The translations under genes and the position numbers were made by a program. A DNA stretch of 64,000 nt, taken from NCBI GenBank assembly GCA_950295325.1, contig OX485806.1:18538001-18602000 (forward strand), written 5' to 3'. This stretch comes from Polytrichum commune. Lineage: Eukaryota > Streptophyta > Polytrichopsida > Polytrichales > Polytrichaceae. Every line of letters starts with the position of its first letter. The first letter of the stretch is position 1. Shown here one piece after another: positions 54,575 through 64,000 of the stretch. The notes beneath the pieces were generated by a model. That model had not been told where the DNA came from. It made no database searches and worked only from the letters and a program-made list of their open reading frames with translations.

Positions 54575-56900
54575 GGCATTGTAGATTTATAGTGTTGCAA
54601 GTATTGTCATTTACTAAGTGAATTTTCATCCAAATTTCAATCATCTATGACAATTTTTCATCACAGATTTTCTATGATGCAAATTATACCAGAGTTTGTT
54701 TCAATAATGAGCATTTGGATGAACTGAAAGTAAGGTGGAATGACAATACATATTTGTAAACTTATTCATAGAAAGTGTCACTAAAAAAGTTACTGAGCTG
54801 ACATAAAATGCCATACGACATTAAATATCATATTTAGTGTACTTGGATTTGTTGAATTGTTTTTCAATCAACTAGCAATAATAGAGCTCAATTAGTGCTA
54901 GCATTTGTGCCTATAGGCCAATGCTTGAAAATATGATTATAGGTGTACTTATCATATCATACTTTGGTTTCTAAAAAAATGAACCACAAAGCACTTAGTA
55001 AACAATGTTTCGTAGCTGACGAGGATTTGTAGGACCAATAGAAGTACATCATGTCACTGGCATTGAAATTGATGGACAACTTATCCACATTCTTGCAATG
55101 CAAAGTTGGTAGTTGCAATGTACTTTACTCCAACATGACGAATAATATAAAACACACAATCGTGGTGTTTTCTAACACGGCAAGCGGTTTGGAAACACCA
55201 TCAACTTTAAAAGAAAGTACAAAGTGCAGATGGTGATGTTGCATACATGGGTAGCCACAAAATGTGATGAACATACCAATGTATTAACATTCGTGTTCCT
55301 TTTTCTTTTTTAGATTGTGATGTCCCCGGGGATGTCTGATAGTCCTTCAAAGTTACAAGCAAGCTTGACACCCGTGTGCTACTAGGCACTAGCAACTGAT
55401 TTATGCATCTTTTTCAATTTTATTTCGAAAGTCTTGTGCAAAATGGGAGATGAGTTCGAAGTGGCCGCTAGAAAGCCATCAAAGACTTGGATCAAACAAT
55501 TTGCACGTCATGAGGTAAGGATGGAAAAATTAGCATTCAAGGTGATCGGGAGGTAATCACATCATGGTGAATGACTTTTCATTTGAATTGTGAGAATGAT
55601 CTTCAAGATTACACTATTTATGGTAATTAATGTCCATGACACTATTTGTGAATGGCCACAATAAATTATTACAATCCTAGAAGTCAACATAAAGATTTTG
55701 TTTGGCATGGATAATCTTTCATAAATTGACATTCAGTGACACAAGTGAGGAATAAGTATACTAAATATGATATTTAGTGTCACTTACTATTTGGAGTTAC
55801 ATTGCTTACAGTGTTGCAATTACTGTCACTTACCAAGTGATTTTTCATCCAAATTTCAATCATCCACGCAGAATATCTAATCACAAGTTGCTTACAAGAG
55901 AAGGTAGGGTTTGGGCCAATGGATGAACTCATCCATGAACCATGACATTATACCATTTGTTCACTTATACATAAGAAGTGCCATCCAAAAAGTTACCATA
56001 TGACACATTAAATACCATAAATAATGTAGCAGGCGTTCATTGAACCTAAGCCATGCCTCATAAAATTAGGCATTTGCATAAATTAAATATGCCAACTGAA
56101 TTTATGTCCACGGTGCCCCCGGGGCACCTAAAATAAGCATTTTCCAAGAAGTGGTTGGAAAGTGCTCGGAATTGGACAACTAGAATGTGTTTCAGATGGC
56201 GTTGTGTGTGGCATGTTTTATTGTGTTCATAGTGAGAAGGCTCTTATTAACAAAGACGATTGACAAGAGCGCGAATTGCGCAATCTCGTGGTCGAGACAC
56301 GTCTTGAATGTTGTTAAAATATTTTTTTTCTTTAATTTATGCGCACCACTCTGATTGTTTTATGCATTTTATGCATCTATTTATAGAATGCATAATTTAA
56401 CGAGGCATGGCCTAAGCTATGTCATGTTGGTTGTAGAATCGTTGACAATTGAATTTTTTGTGTACAAATGCATGGCATATTGTCACTTCCACCGTGACTC
56501 CTCAAAGTGGGCAATGTTTGACCCACTTAATGCTTAATAGTGCATAGCTGCTAGAAAACTAGGTTTGGAATTTCGGTTATAATACCTTCAAGCTCCTAAT
56601 CACCTTCAACTCTTAAAGCAACACTTCCAGCTTCGTCACCTTGTCCTCCTGATTTGGAACAATAGTGTGATGGGCCTTTGGACTAATTTCATAAGGCTTC
56701 GAACCTGCCTAAATTTGTAGATGAATATATATGAAAGCAATGGTGGCTTCCATTTCCACATGGGGTGGGCGTGTTCTCACGTAGTAAGAAAATAGGTGAT
56801 CATAGTCAAAAGGAGCATACTTCAATCGTGCGGAATACATGTATTTATTTGAGCTAATTCTTCAACTTTCATAGAACAATTCTTGTAACTATTCAAGAAT
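54575..56900 (+). repeat. Right counterpart of the 15140-18690 block, without the tandem duplication
   Basis: Single-unit version. It retains the open KMGDEFEVAARKPSKTW frame (55440-55550) interrupted by a stop in the left copy, so it is the less decayed version. MITE copies at 55759-56029 and 56045-56417 lie inside. Confidence 0.8.
56045..56417. mobile_element. Second copy of the CTAAG-flanked MITE
   Basis: Same ends and same GTGCCCC-C-GGGGCAC hairpin as 17848-18217. Flanked by CCTAAG on both sides. Confidence 0.7.
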
Positions 56901-57294
56901 GAGCTACAGTTTCGTTCTTTTTCCAACCCTACAACTTATACGTATAATAGTAGGTGAGCACTAGCATATCCTTACCTTGTCCCATGACTACATGCTAATT
57001 AGAGCATTTCACTAGTGATATGTGATGTTCAACTGATGACTTTCATTCGTTGGGGGGGGGGGGTCAATATAGTTCAAATGATGAGAAATTGGTTTGTAAA
57101 GTATACAAATGAGATGAATAGTTTCTCCTTTTGATAATTTAAAATAAAGAAATAGGGTAGTATGAATTTTGGGGAGAGGTAATTGTCCCTTGAGGTCACC
57201 CTAGGGCTTCTCCCATGAAGAATCTATTTTATCCCAACACACCTTAGATGCCCTAAAGTTTATATGTATTCATTTATGAAGCAATAAATTTTGC

Positions 57295-57868
57295 CATCCT
57301 TTGTCAACCAAAAAAATGAAGTCCCATTTCCCCAGCACATCAAACCATGTATGCATAAATCACATATTTTTACTCTTAAGAAAAATTCATTTTTGTCTAT
57401 AGACATGAGACTATTATATTATATGGCCATGAAGATACTTATATAGGGGGTTTACATAAAAAGCCTTATACGCAAGTAGTTCTCACTTTCAAAGAATAGT
57501 CCTCCCACCCCCACCACAAGATTTCGTACCTACCACATTGAATATTGTATTTAGTCTCACCAAGTCTATTTGTCTTGCTGAATATTAATTGTAATTACCA
57601 CCCATTTATTATCACCAACACCAACACCAAACGTAAACATGATATTATTGGTCATTGCTTGTTAAAAAAATTGTATATTATATCTTGATAATTTTGCATT
57701 ATTGTCAGTTATTAAGAATTATTTCACCCAAATATTGACATCCATGATGGAATTATTCAATACATGAATGCTAAGATACAAAATATACCAAAAGTGAATT
57801 GGGATGACAATATCATAAACGTATTAATAAGAAATATCAATAGAAAAGTTGAGACAATGAGATGAAAT
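57295..57868 (+). repeat. Right counterpart of 18700-19230, ending inside a MITE
   Basis: Direct match to 18700-19230 and inverted match to 14370-14760. The MITE part (57536-57868) is cut at GAGATGAAATAG, where unrelated sequence starts; a GGGATTCGTGGCACTCA-like phrase just after the break recurs inverted near 61732-61750. Confidence 0.75.
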
Positions 57869-58329
57869 AGGGCTGGTGATTCGTGGCACTCAAGTAAAGT
57901 CATCCGGTAACAAAAATCGGACGAGTCCATCAAGAATCTCGAATGGAGCTTACTTTAGTGAAACACCTCCGAGTTGGCATGTAAGACCTATTTCCTCCCT
58001 CGTAGCTATTGTGAGCTACTAGCTATATTGTAAATATCAATTAGTTGGCAAGGGGCAATGATGTGGCCTTGGATGCTCTAAGTCTATTTTCTAATCTCAC
58101 ATGAGTTGTTTCCAAGGCCATGATGTGGCTTTGAATTCCACATGGTTATTTTGATAAATATCGCAAGATATCAACGTGTGCAACATATAATTATGAGGTG
58201 TTGTCATCGACATTTTCTGTTTGTTCATAATTCATTTATTTTGCATGGGTGTGATTGCTCCAATTTTGTAATATGTCAAAATAATATATACCACCTTATG
58301 ATAAATTGGTGAACTCAATAGATCAATTT

Positions 58330-58364
<35 letters not shown>

Positions 58365-59618
58365 TATAATGAAATTTATTTGAAAATAATTAATATACAC
58401 CATGCAATTTTAAAGATAATAAAATATATGACGAGGATAAAATATTACAATAATTCATATAGGCTATAGTCAGAAACTTATGATTTTTTGAATATACCCC
58501 ATCCACAACGTTGTCCCACAAGTCTAATTCCAAATAACATACCATCTATTTATATCTCATATTATATTACCTACAAAATAAATTTGATTTTTATATAATA
58601 TTTTTGTTATATATTTTATATTCTATCTTCATTGTTTCATTTGGTCATCTTATGAACACTTTCACTAATCTATCATTAGAATAACAAATATAATTTTAAA
58701 TGGTAAATCACAAAATTATAACCTCAATGTTAATGAGGATTTTGTAATGTTTAAGACCTCCAAGTTAATTATGTGCTTCATTGATAGTTTCACTTTCGGA
58801 ATGAAATCCCAATCAAATGATTATTTACTGATTGAAAGTGCACATATATATTGGATTTTGAACCTTGAAGGTGAAGTGCACTCAATATGGGGTTTGTAGT
58901 CAAGCGGCCTTCAAGAATGCAAGGGCAATGTTTTTTTTCGAAGTTGGACGGGATGGGCAACAGTTTTCGGTCGGGTTCAAAATTTTATTTTTAAAATAAC
59001 TAGACTAGTAATGATAGGTTGGCAACGCATGATGCACCCACTTGCTTTTTGTGAGGCCAAACCCACCACCCTTAAGCGTCCTAATCCGGGTGGTGGTTTT
59101 GAGAATCACATTTACTTCATAACACCGTAATGTGAATTGCCATGTAGCTCCCATGTCCAAGTACCCACTTCATCTTAACTCAACTTGCTTTATTATTGTG
59201 AGCCTCTTGGCTCGTGGTAGAGTTCGATTTCTCAAGGGTCCAACCCGCGGCCTTGGCCACGCATGCCCTTAGAGAAATTCCCTTTACACCCTTAGTTTTG
59301 GCTTCCTTTGTTTTGCCATCACCGGAGTCCTTAACATTATCCATCAACTCGTGTACTTAATTCAGTAAAGAGAGAAGTAACAAGCGTTCAAAAACGCTAT
59401 TATCTCTTCCCAATGGTGGGTACACTTGTTCACACAAAACCACACACACAATGCCACTCTAATGAGCTTACTTACTCATCTATCTAATGCCTTACTTAAG
59501 CTATCTTCTAAATGCCCTTTAGAGCTTAACACTTCATTTGTTGGGCAACAACCCGATCACCCTTTAAATGGCTCCTCATATTAACCAAGTTAATCCTAGT
59601 TTAGTTGATGCAGCTCCC
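57869..59618. other. Spacer without recognised genes
   Basis: Contains the CTA microsatellite and ordinary AT-rich DNA. No splice-consistent coding sequence seen. Confidence 0.4.
58331..58364. repeat. (ACT)n microsatellite
   Basis: Eleven uninterrupted ACT trinucleotides. Confidence 0.95.
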
Positions 59619-60067
59619 ACTAGCCCTCGGCTGCTGGGCAGTCTCGGTGAACAGTAGAGTTGGTTAGCCCTCGGCTGTTGGTCAGTCTCGGTGAACAGTA
59701 GAGTTGGTTAGCCCTCGGCTGTTGGTCAGTCTCGGTGAACAGTAGAGTTGGTTAGCCCTCGGCTGCTGGGCAGTCTCGGTGAACAGTAGAGTTGGTTAGC
59801 CCTCGGCTGCTGGTCAGTCTCCGTGAACAGTAGAGTTGGTTAGCCCTCGGCTGCTAGTCAGTCTCCGTGAACAGTAGAGTTGGTTAGCCCTCGGTTGCTG
59901 GGCAGTCTCAGTGAACAGTGGAGTTTGGTTAGCCCTCGGCTGCTGGGCAGTCTCCGTGAACAGTAGAGTTGGTTAGTCCTCGGTTGCTGGGCAGTCTCCG
60001 TGAACAGTAGAGCTGGTTAGCCCCCGGCTGCTGGTCAGTCTCCGTGAACAGTAGAGCTGGTTAGCCC
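59619..60067. repeat. 44-bp minisatellite, ten units
   Basis: Each unit reads TAGCCCTCGGCTGCTGGGCA followed by a GTCTC-GTGAACAGTAGAG part. Variants (GTTGGTCAG, GCTAGTCAG, CTCCG for CTCGG) are clustered, indicating local unit spread. An eleventh unit is split by the hAT-type element; its remainder resumes at 60791. Confidence 0.95.
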
Positions 60068-60790
60068 CAGGGTTGTCTATCGCGACGTCCTGCCACCGTC
60101 ATGACGTCATGACGTGTCGTGTCGGGGCGGACCCCTCCGTCACGACATAATAGGGTCCACGTAGGGTCATACTAGGGGGAAGCTAATAGGGTGGGTAAAA
60201 TACTTACCTTCTTGCCAAGGTGGCATCCAATGTGGCAGAAAAATCCGACGTGGATGTGCATATTTCCCTTGCCAGGTAAATCATTTTGCCTTTGTGTTTA
60301 TCATTCTGTTGAAATCAAAGTAGTAAAATATGACAAATGAGGGTGTGGGGGGGAGGGGAACGGGGGTGGGAACGGATGCGGACGGGGGGAACGCCGGATG
60401 GAGGGCCGGATGGGGGCCGGATTGGGGTTCGGATGGGTGGGGGGGGGGGGGCTAGGTGCCGGATTGGGGGGGGGGGCGGATGGAGGCCGGATGGGGTGCC
60501 GGATGGGGGAGGGGAACGTAGGGAGCGGGGGGAACGGGGGGGGGGGGGGGGACGGGCGCTAGTAATTTTTTTCCCACTTTACCTCTACTTTGTTGACATG
60601 GCACCATACGTGGACATCGTAAATCCTACGTGTCATGATTGGGGTAATGTAATTACACAAAAAAATACGGTAAAATTCAAGTTCGTCAGGATAAAGACGG
60701 CATCCGGCATAATGTCGTGATAGATACGTGTCGTGACGCCACGACATTATGTCGGGATTAGCCTCCGTCACGACACAATAGACAACCTTG
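60068..60790. mobile_element. 723-bp non-autonomous hAT-type element
   Basis: The ends are CAGGGTTGTCTAT and its near complement (right end reads ATAGACAACCTTG). An 8-bp direct repeat GTTAGCCC flanks both sides (60060-60067 and 60791-60798), the length typical of hAT transposons. Subterminal GTCGTGACG and CACGACAT motifs recur in both orientations near each end, as transposase-binding sites do. The centre is a G-rich degenerate repeat. No transposase is encoded. The caveat is that GTTAGCCC is also part of the host minisatellite unit. Confidence 0.85.
60336..60562. repeat. G-rich degenerate tandem repeat within the hAT-type element
   Basis: GGCCGGATGGGG-like units with several runs of 6-14 G. 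The strand bias suits G-quadruplex formation. Homopolymer lengths here may be unreliable. Confidence 0.8.
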
Positions 60791-60798
60791 GTTAGCCC

Positions 60799-61991
60799 CC
60801 AGCTGCTGGGCCTTGGACCAGCCCCTTCCACTAACTATTTAGGCCCTAAGTACTCAACTCATCCCAAGATTACAAGGCCAAATAGGCTAAGCTAAGTGTA
60901 AACTAAATTAACTACAAGCATCTAACATCTAAAAACTAATGATTAATGAACTAGTGCCCACTTGACTAACTTGCCTTTGGGCTAAATCCTAAACTACATG
61001 CACTCTCTAACCAAGCCTTGGCACACACTTCTACCTAAGTTCCTACACACCTCCACACTCAAGAGGGTGGAGGAGTTAACAACCTTGAAGAGAGAAAAGA
61101 GAGAGGAAAAATAAAAGAGGGAAGCCTTAAGTAGCAAGGAGAGAGAGAGGGCATGAGGTAAGGATAGGGTGAGAGGATTAGCACCTCCAATCACAACCCC
61201 TTAATCCTTTCCTCCTAAGTAGGGACTCATCCCATCCACAAAGCCTTTCCCTTCCTAAACCAACAAGGTGGATCCCAATGTGGGCATTTAACCCGCGGAG
61301 CTCACCTTGCCTCACCTTGCTCCACACTCACCTAGTCAAGGCTTTCCCTTATTGAACTTAAACCTTGAAACAATCACACAACACCACCTAATGTCTAAAC
61401 TTAAATCCACACCACACTTCACTCTTTTTATATTTTTGTGAATAATCATAACACATCAAAGTCTAACTAAAATTGGTTTCAAAGAGTTAATCGCCACATG
61501 TGGGCATCATTTTGGGCTCACACTTTTATATGAGGCATTTAAATTTTTTTATGTCTAACCCCCTTTGTATTATTGCCTTAAGTATTAGATTAGACTAGGA
61601 TTATTTAGAACTACTAAAACTTGGTATTTTTGAAACCCTTGAGACAAGAAGCCGATGACGTAAGGTAGTGTCTAAAGTGGTTCATCTCATCCACAAAGAT
61701 GAATGAACTCTCACTAATGAAAATACATGAGTGCCACGAATCCCCGGCCTCCAGATGCCGCTTGGTACCAGAATCCCCAAAATTGAGCATACAAAACAGA
61801 ATTCAATCTCATCATAACAAAAATCAGTTGATGGTTTTTGTCGCATGGCAACAAGGATGGGTCAAGTATATGCAAGATTTTGTGAATGTTTTGACATGGT
61901 AATTAGTCTTGGAGTGGATATTAAATGTTCCTCTCCGCTTTATGATGCTCCAATTGAAACATGGAAATTATGGCAATAAAAATGGATAAAC
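60799..61991. other. Spacer with possible remnant of the next HAD exon
   Basis: On the minus strand GCGGCATCTGGAG near 61746-61758 resembles the start of the next exon expected for the HAD phosphatase, but the frame then breaks. Otherwise nothing is supported. Confidence 0.35.
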
Positions 61992-62841
61992 CTGCAAGCC
62001 GATAATACTGTCGTCCACCACCAAGCAATTCTCAGGTGCCACACCTAGCACCTCAGATGCTTTCTTATAAATTGTTGGGTCAGGCTTCTTCTTATCCACG
62101 TCATCACCTGCTACCAACACACTCTCTTACATGAGAAAGCTGAGCATAATTTTGATGAACAGATTTTTCAGTGCACTTAGACACAATAAATTCAGGCAAA
62201 TAATGGATGTCATTTTTGTTACGAGGACAAGAATACATGAAACATTGTAAATTGCATGTACATGTGTGCATGCACAACATACAATTTTGTGTACATCATG
62301 AAGAAAGTCAGTGTGTAATTTGCCAAGAAGCAGTCCAATCCTTCAAACCTTTCCTGCATGAATGAAAACTTTACTCAGTGATTTCCCAATGGTCATACTG
62401 TCTCTCTATTTGTGAAACAAGGAAATAAGAACAACATGGTTTCCTTTTGTCTTTCTTTCTGATTTATAAGAGAGATCCTTGCACCATCTTTTCCAAGTAA
62501 AAACAGGGAAGACTACCTTGCCCAGTAGATTGGAAAGGCAGAACACCACTGAACGTTTAGTTGCAGCTGAGCACACTGCCAGTTTTATCACCTGCACACA
62601 AATTGAAATCAATGCAACCATCCCATTAGATTACACCCTTTTGACATCAACTAATATGGGTCTTACACTGCTTCTAATACTTTACCAATTCATATGTCAT
62701 CTAATGCACAATTTCATTCCAGTCCAAGGTTATTCATTCGCAGGAATTTATCCAGTTGACCAACTGTTGAAGTGCATCCTCATACATTACCTTTTCCCGA
62801 GTTGCATCCATGAGCTGTAAGACTCCTGGACGTGGCTCCAC
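61992..62841 (-). pseudogene. Exons of a CbbY-like HAD-superfamily phosphatase
   Basis: On the minus strand: exon 62841-62791 (VEPRPGVLQLMDATREK), exon 62591-62517 (KLAVCSAATKRSVVFCLSN), exon starting at 62353 (ERFEGLDCFLA) and exon 62107-61992 (DDVDKKKPDPTIYKKASE, ending CLVVDDSIIGLQ). Acceptors are good and donors are present except after the third exon, where no GT follows the expected boundary. Phases agree with the known plant protein. HAD hydrolases of this type are mostly plastid sugar-phosphate phosphatases; the visible parts are motif II (Ser/Thr in CSAATK), the motif III Lys (KKKPDP) and motif IV (VVDD). The exon with the nucleophile DxD motif lies outside or is lost, and the C-terminal exon is degenerate at best. 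The gene is a partial, probably inactive copy. Confidence 0.8.
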
Positions 62842-63690
62842 CTGCAATATATAACCTATGTTCGGGCAAAACCGACGGCTAGTTCATTATCAGCCGATGG
62901 ATTTCCCCTCATGGCCGGTCCAAATTTCCAACCATCGGATGGCAATCCGACTGTAATTTCAATCCTCCGGCAATTAGCCGATGGACCAGAAAATGTCCCG
63001 GAAATGTAGCCGATTCTTCTTGTGAGTTACTGGATTTCAGCCGGAAGCATCCAGAACGCTATTTGTCTGGGGTATCTGATGATGCACTTGAGGAAGTACC
63101 CTAAACCTTAAACTTTTTGAATTCTGCAACCTTTCCATGATGACCAAATCCAATTGCTTCTATGAAGAATTGGGGGACCCTTGGCCTTCAAGCGGTGAAG
63201 GCATTGCAAGGTTCAATTCCTGCCAAGGATATTATCTCTTCAAATTTAAAGTTTTGAACATGCCTTTTCTTTTCACTTATTCAAGATTTTGTACTAAGAA
63301 ATGATTTCTAATAACTTTTCATACATTTTTTAAACAATTAGTGCCGATATGAATTCCATTTAATCGGATATTGGCCAATGAAAATATGAAAATATAGGCA
63401 ATTGGCCGATTGATTTTACAAAAGACCGGCTCTTGCCGATGTAAATTGGAAAAAATCCGACCCTTCGTAGCAACTACCGGCAATTAGCCACTAAGGCTTC
63501 AAAAACTTCCCGAACTCTGTATATAACTAGATTTGAGCCAATGTTTCTGGTAGTAACCAAACTAAATTGAGTACTCGGTAGAAAAACAGACAGAACCCTG
63601 AACAAATAAGCATCAATTTTAGGCTCAGTTTGGGCTGTTTTGAGATCAAGGCATGCGATGAACTAGGTAATGCTAGGTGATGGATGCGAG
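62842..63690. other. Spacer with repeated GCCGATGG/CCGGCAATTAGCC phrases
   Basis: CGGCAATTAGCC occurs at about 62968 and 63477 with related GCCGATGG phrases around, suggesting a decayed element. At 63188-63236 a 7-bp acceptor-like pairing (CCTTGGC / GCCAAGG) encloses GGTTCAATTCC, a B-box-like string, but the T and anticodon arms do not form. No upstream HAD exon was found. Confidence 0.35.
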
Positions 63691-63990
63691 GAGCTCTGCC
63701 ATGGGGCTGCCTAAATACCCCCGACGAGCGTTGCAGCTGTCAGGGCGGCGGGCAAGGGCAGCCCCAAAAAAGCCAGAGGTTCGGACACCCGACCCTGGCC
63801 TAATCCCCCGACCATGTCCACCCGGTGTCCAGCCCGGCCTCCAACATGGATTCCCGCCCGGCCTCTAGCCTGGACAGACGCCCAGTTTTCCGGCCGGCTT
63901 CCAGCCTGGCTGCCTGCCTCGCCCTCCACCTGGCCACCCTCCACCTAGCACCTAGCCACCCTCCACCTTTACTAGTGCACCCGCCTTTCA
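63691..63990. repeat. GC-rich repeat block at the window end
   Basis: Repeated CCCGGCCTC, CCAGCCTGG and GCCACCCTCCACCT phrases. Its composition resembles the block at 36398-36545. Reading frames across it are low-complexity and not credible. Confidence 0.6.
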
Positions 63991-64000
63991 TTTGAATTTT

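Noticed and set aside
59619-60067. Regular direct repeats that could suggest a CRISPR array
   Set aside because: The units are contiguous 44-bp minisatellite monomers with no unique spacers, in a plant genome.
60337-60720. 127-codon plus-strand Gly/Arg-rich frame
   Set aside because: Created by the G-rich tandem repeat inside the hAT-type element; low complexity and no start context.
63188-63236. Possible tRNA gene (7-bp acceptor pairing and GGTTCAATTCC)
   Set aside because: Too short, and the D, anticodon and T arms do not form; at most a remnant.
63677-63991. Several Pro/Arg/Gly-rich frames at the window end
   Set aside because: Low-complexity translations of GC-rich repeats on both strands.

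Overview
This is a nuclear window from a plant, most likely a seed-free land plant such as a moss or lycophyte. The evidence is a BURP-domain gene (a plant-only family) with a signal peptide and a GT-AG intron, several spliced plant-type gene fragments (alpha-mannosidase, CbbY-like HAD phosphatase, an RS-domain exon), abundant MITEs, hAT and MULE relics, and a Ty3/gypsy retrotransposon. A fungal-type HET-domain gene is also present; such genes are known as fungus-derived acquisitions in mosses. The species assignment is inference. The DNA is mostly AT-rich repeat with few intact genes.

Layout. 0-3.9 kb: left copy of a complex repeat. 3.9-12.4 kb: a gene-bearing segment with an intact 720-aa HET protein (7.8-9.9 kb) and, just downstream, the last exons of a lysosomal-type alpha-mannosidase whose penultimate coding stretch is split by a MITE with a 3-bp target duplication. 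12.4-20.3 kb: more of the complex repeat, a 1.2-kb-arm inverted repeat and palindromic-TIR MITEs. 21-26.5 kb: a truncated Mutator-like transposase and a three-exon C2H2 zinc-finger pseudogene. 27.6-27.9 kb: an RS-domain terminal exon. 28.3-35.6 kb: a Ty3/gypsy element on the minus strand encoding gag, protease, a cytosine-5 DNA methyltransferase, reverse transcriptase, RNase H, integrase and a C-terminal PHD finger. 35.6-37.5 kb: its leader or LTR candidate, with satellite-like AT-rich and GC-rich blocks. 38-45.5 kb: repeats, including a 75-bp-stem foldback element. 46-47.5 kb: a BURP gene broken by one extra base. 49.7-57.9 kb: the right copy of the complex repeat, collinear with pieces of 0-19 kb. 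58-60.8 kb: a microsatellite and a 44-bp minisatellite interrupted by a 723-bp hAT-type element. 62-62.8 kb: HAD-phosphatase exons. The last 300 bp are GC-rich repeats.

The most notable item is the retrotransposon that carries both a chromatin writer (a DNMT3-order cytosine methyltransferase) and a putative chromatin reader (a PHD finger). Its gag and pol lie in one frame, separated by a TAG, and pol has three further nonsense codons. Several other pseudogenes here have stops that one C-to-T change could explain, as expected in methylated repeats. The HET and alpha-mannosidase segment sits between two blocks that lie almost next to each other in the right-hand copy, so it looks like an insertion into, or a part lost from, a duplicated repeat.
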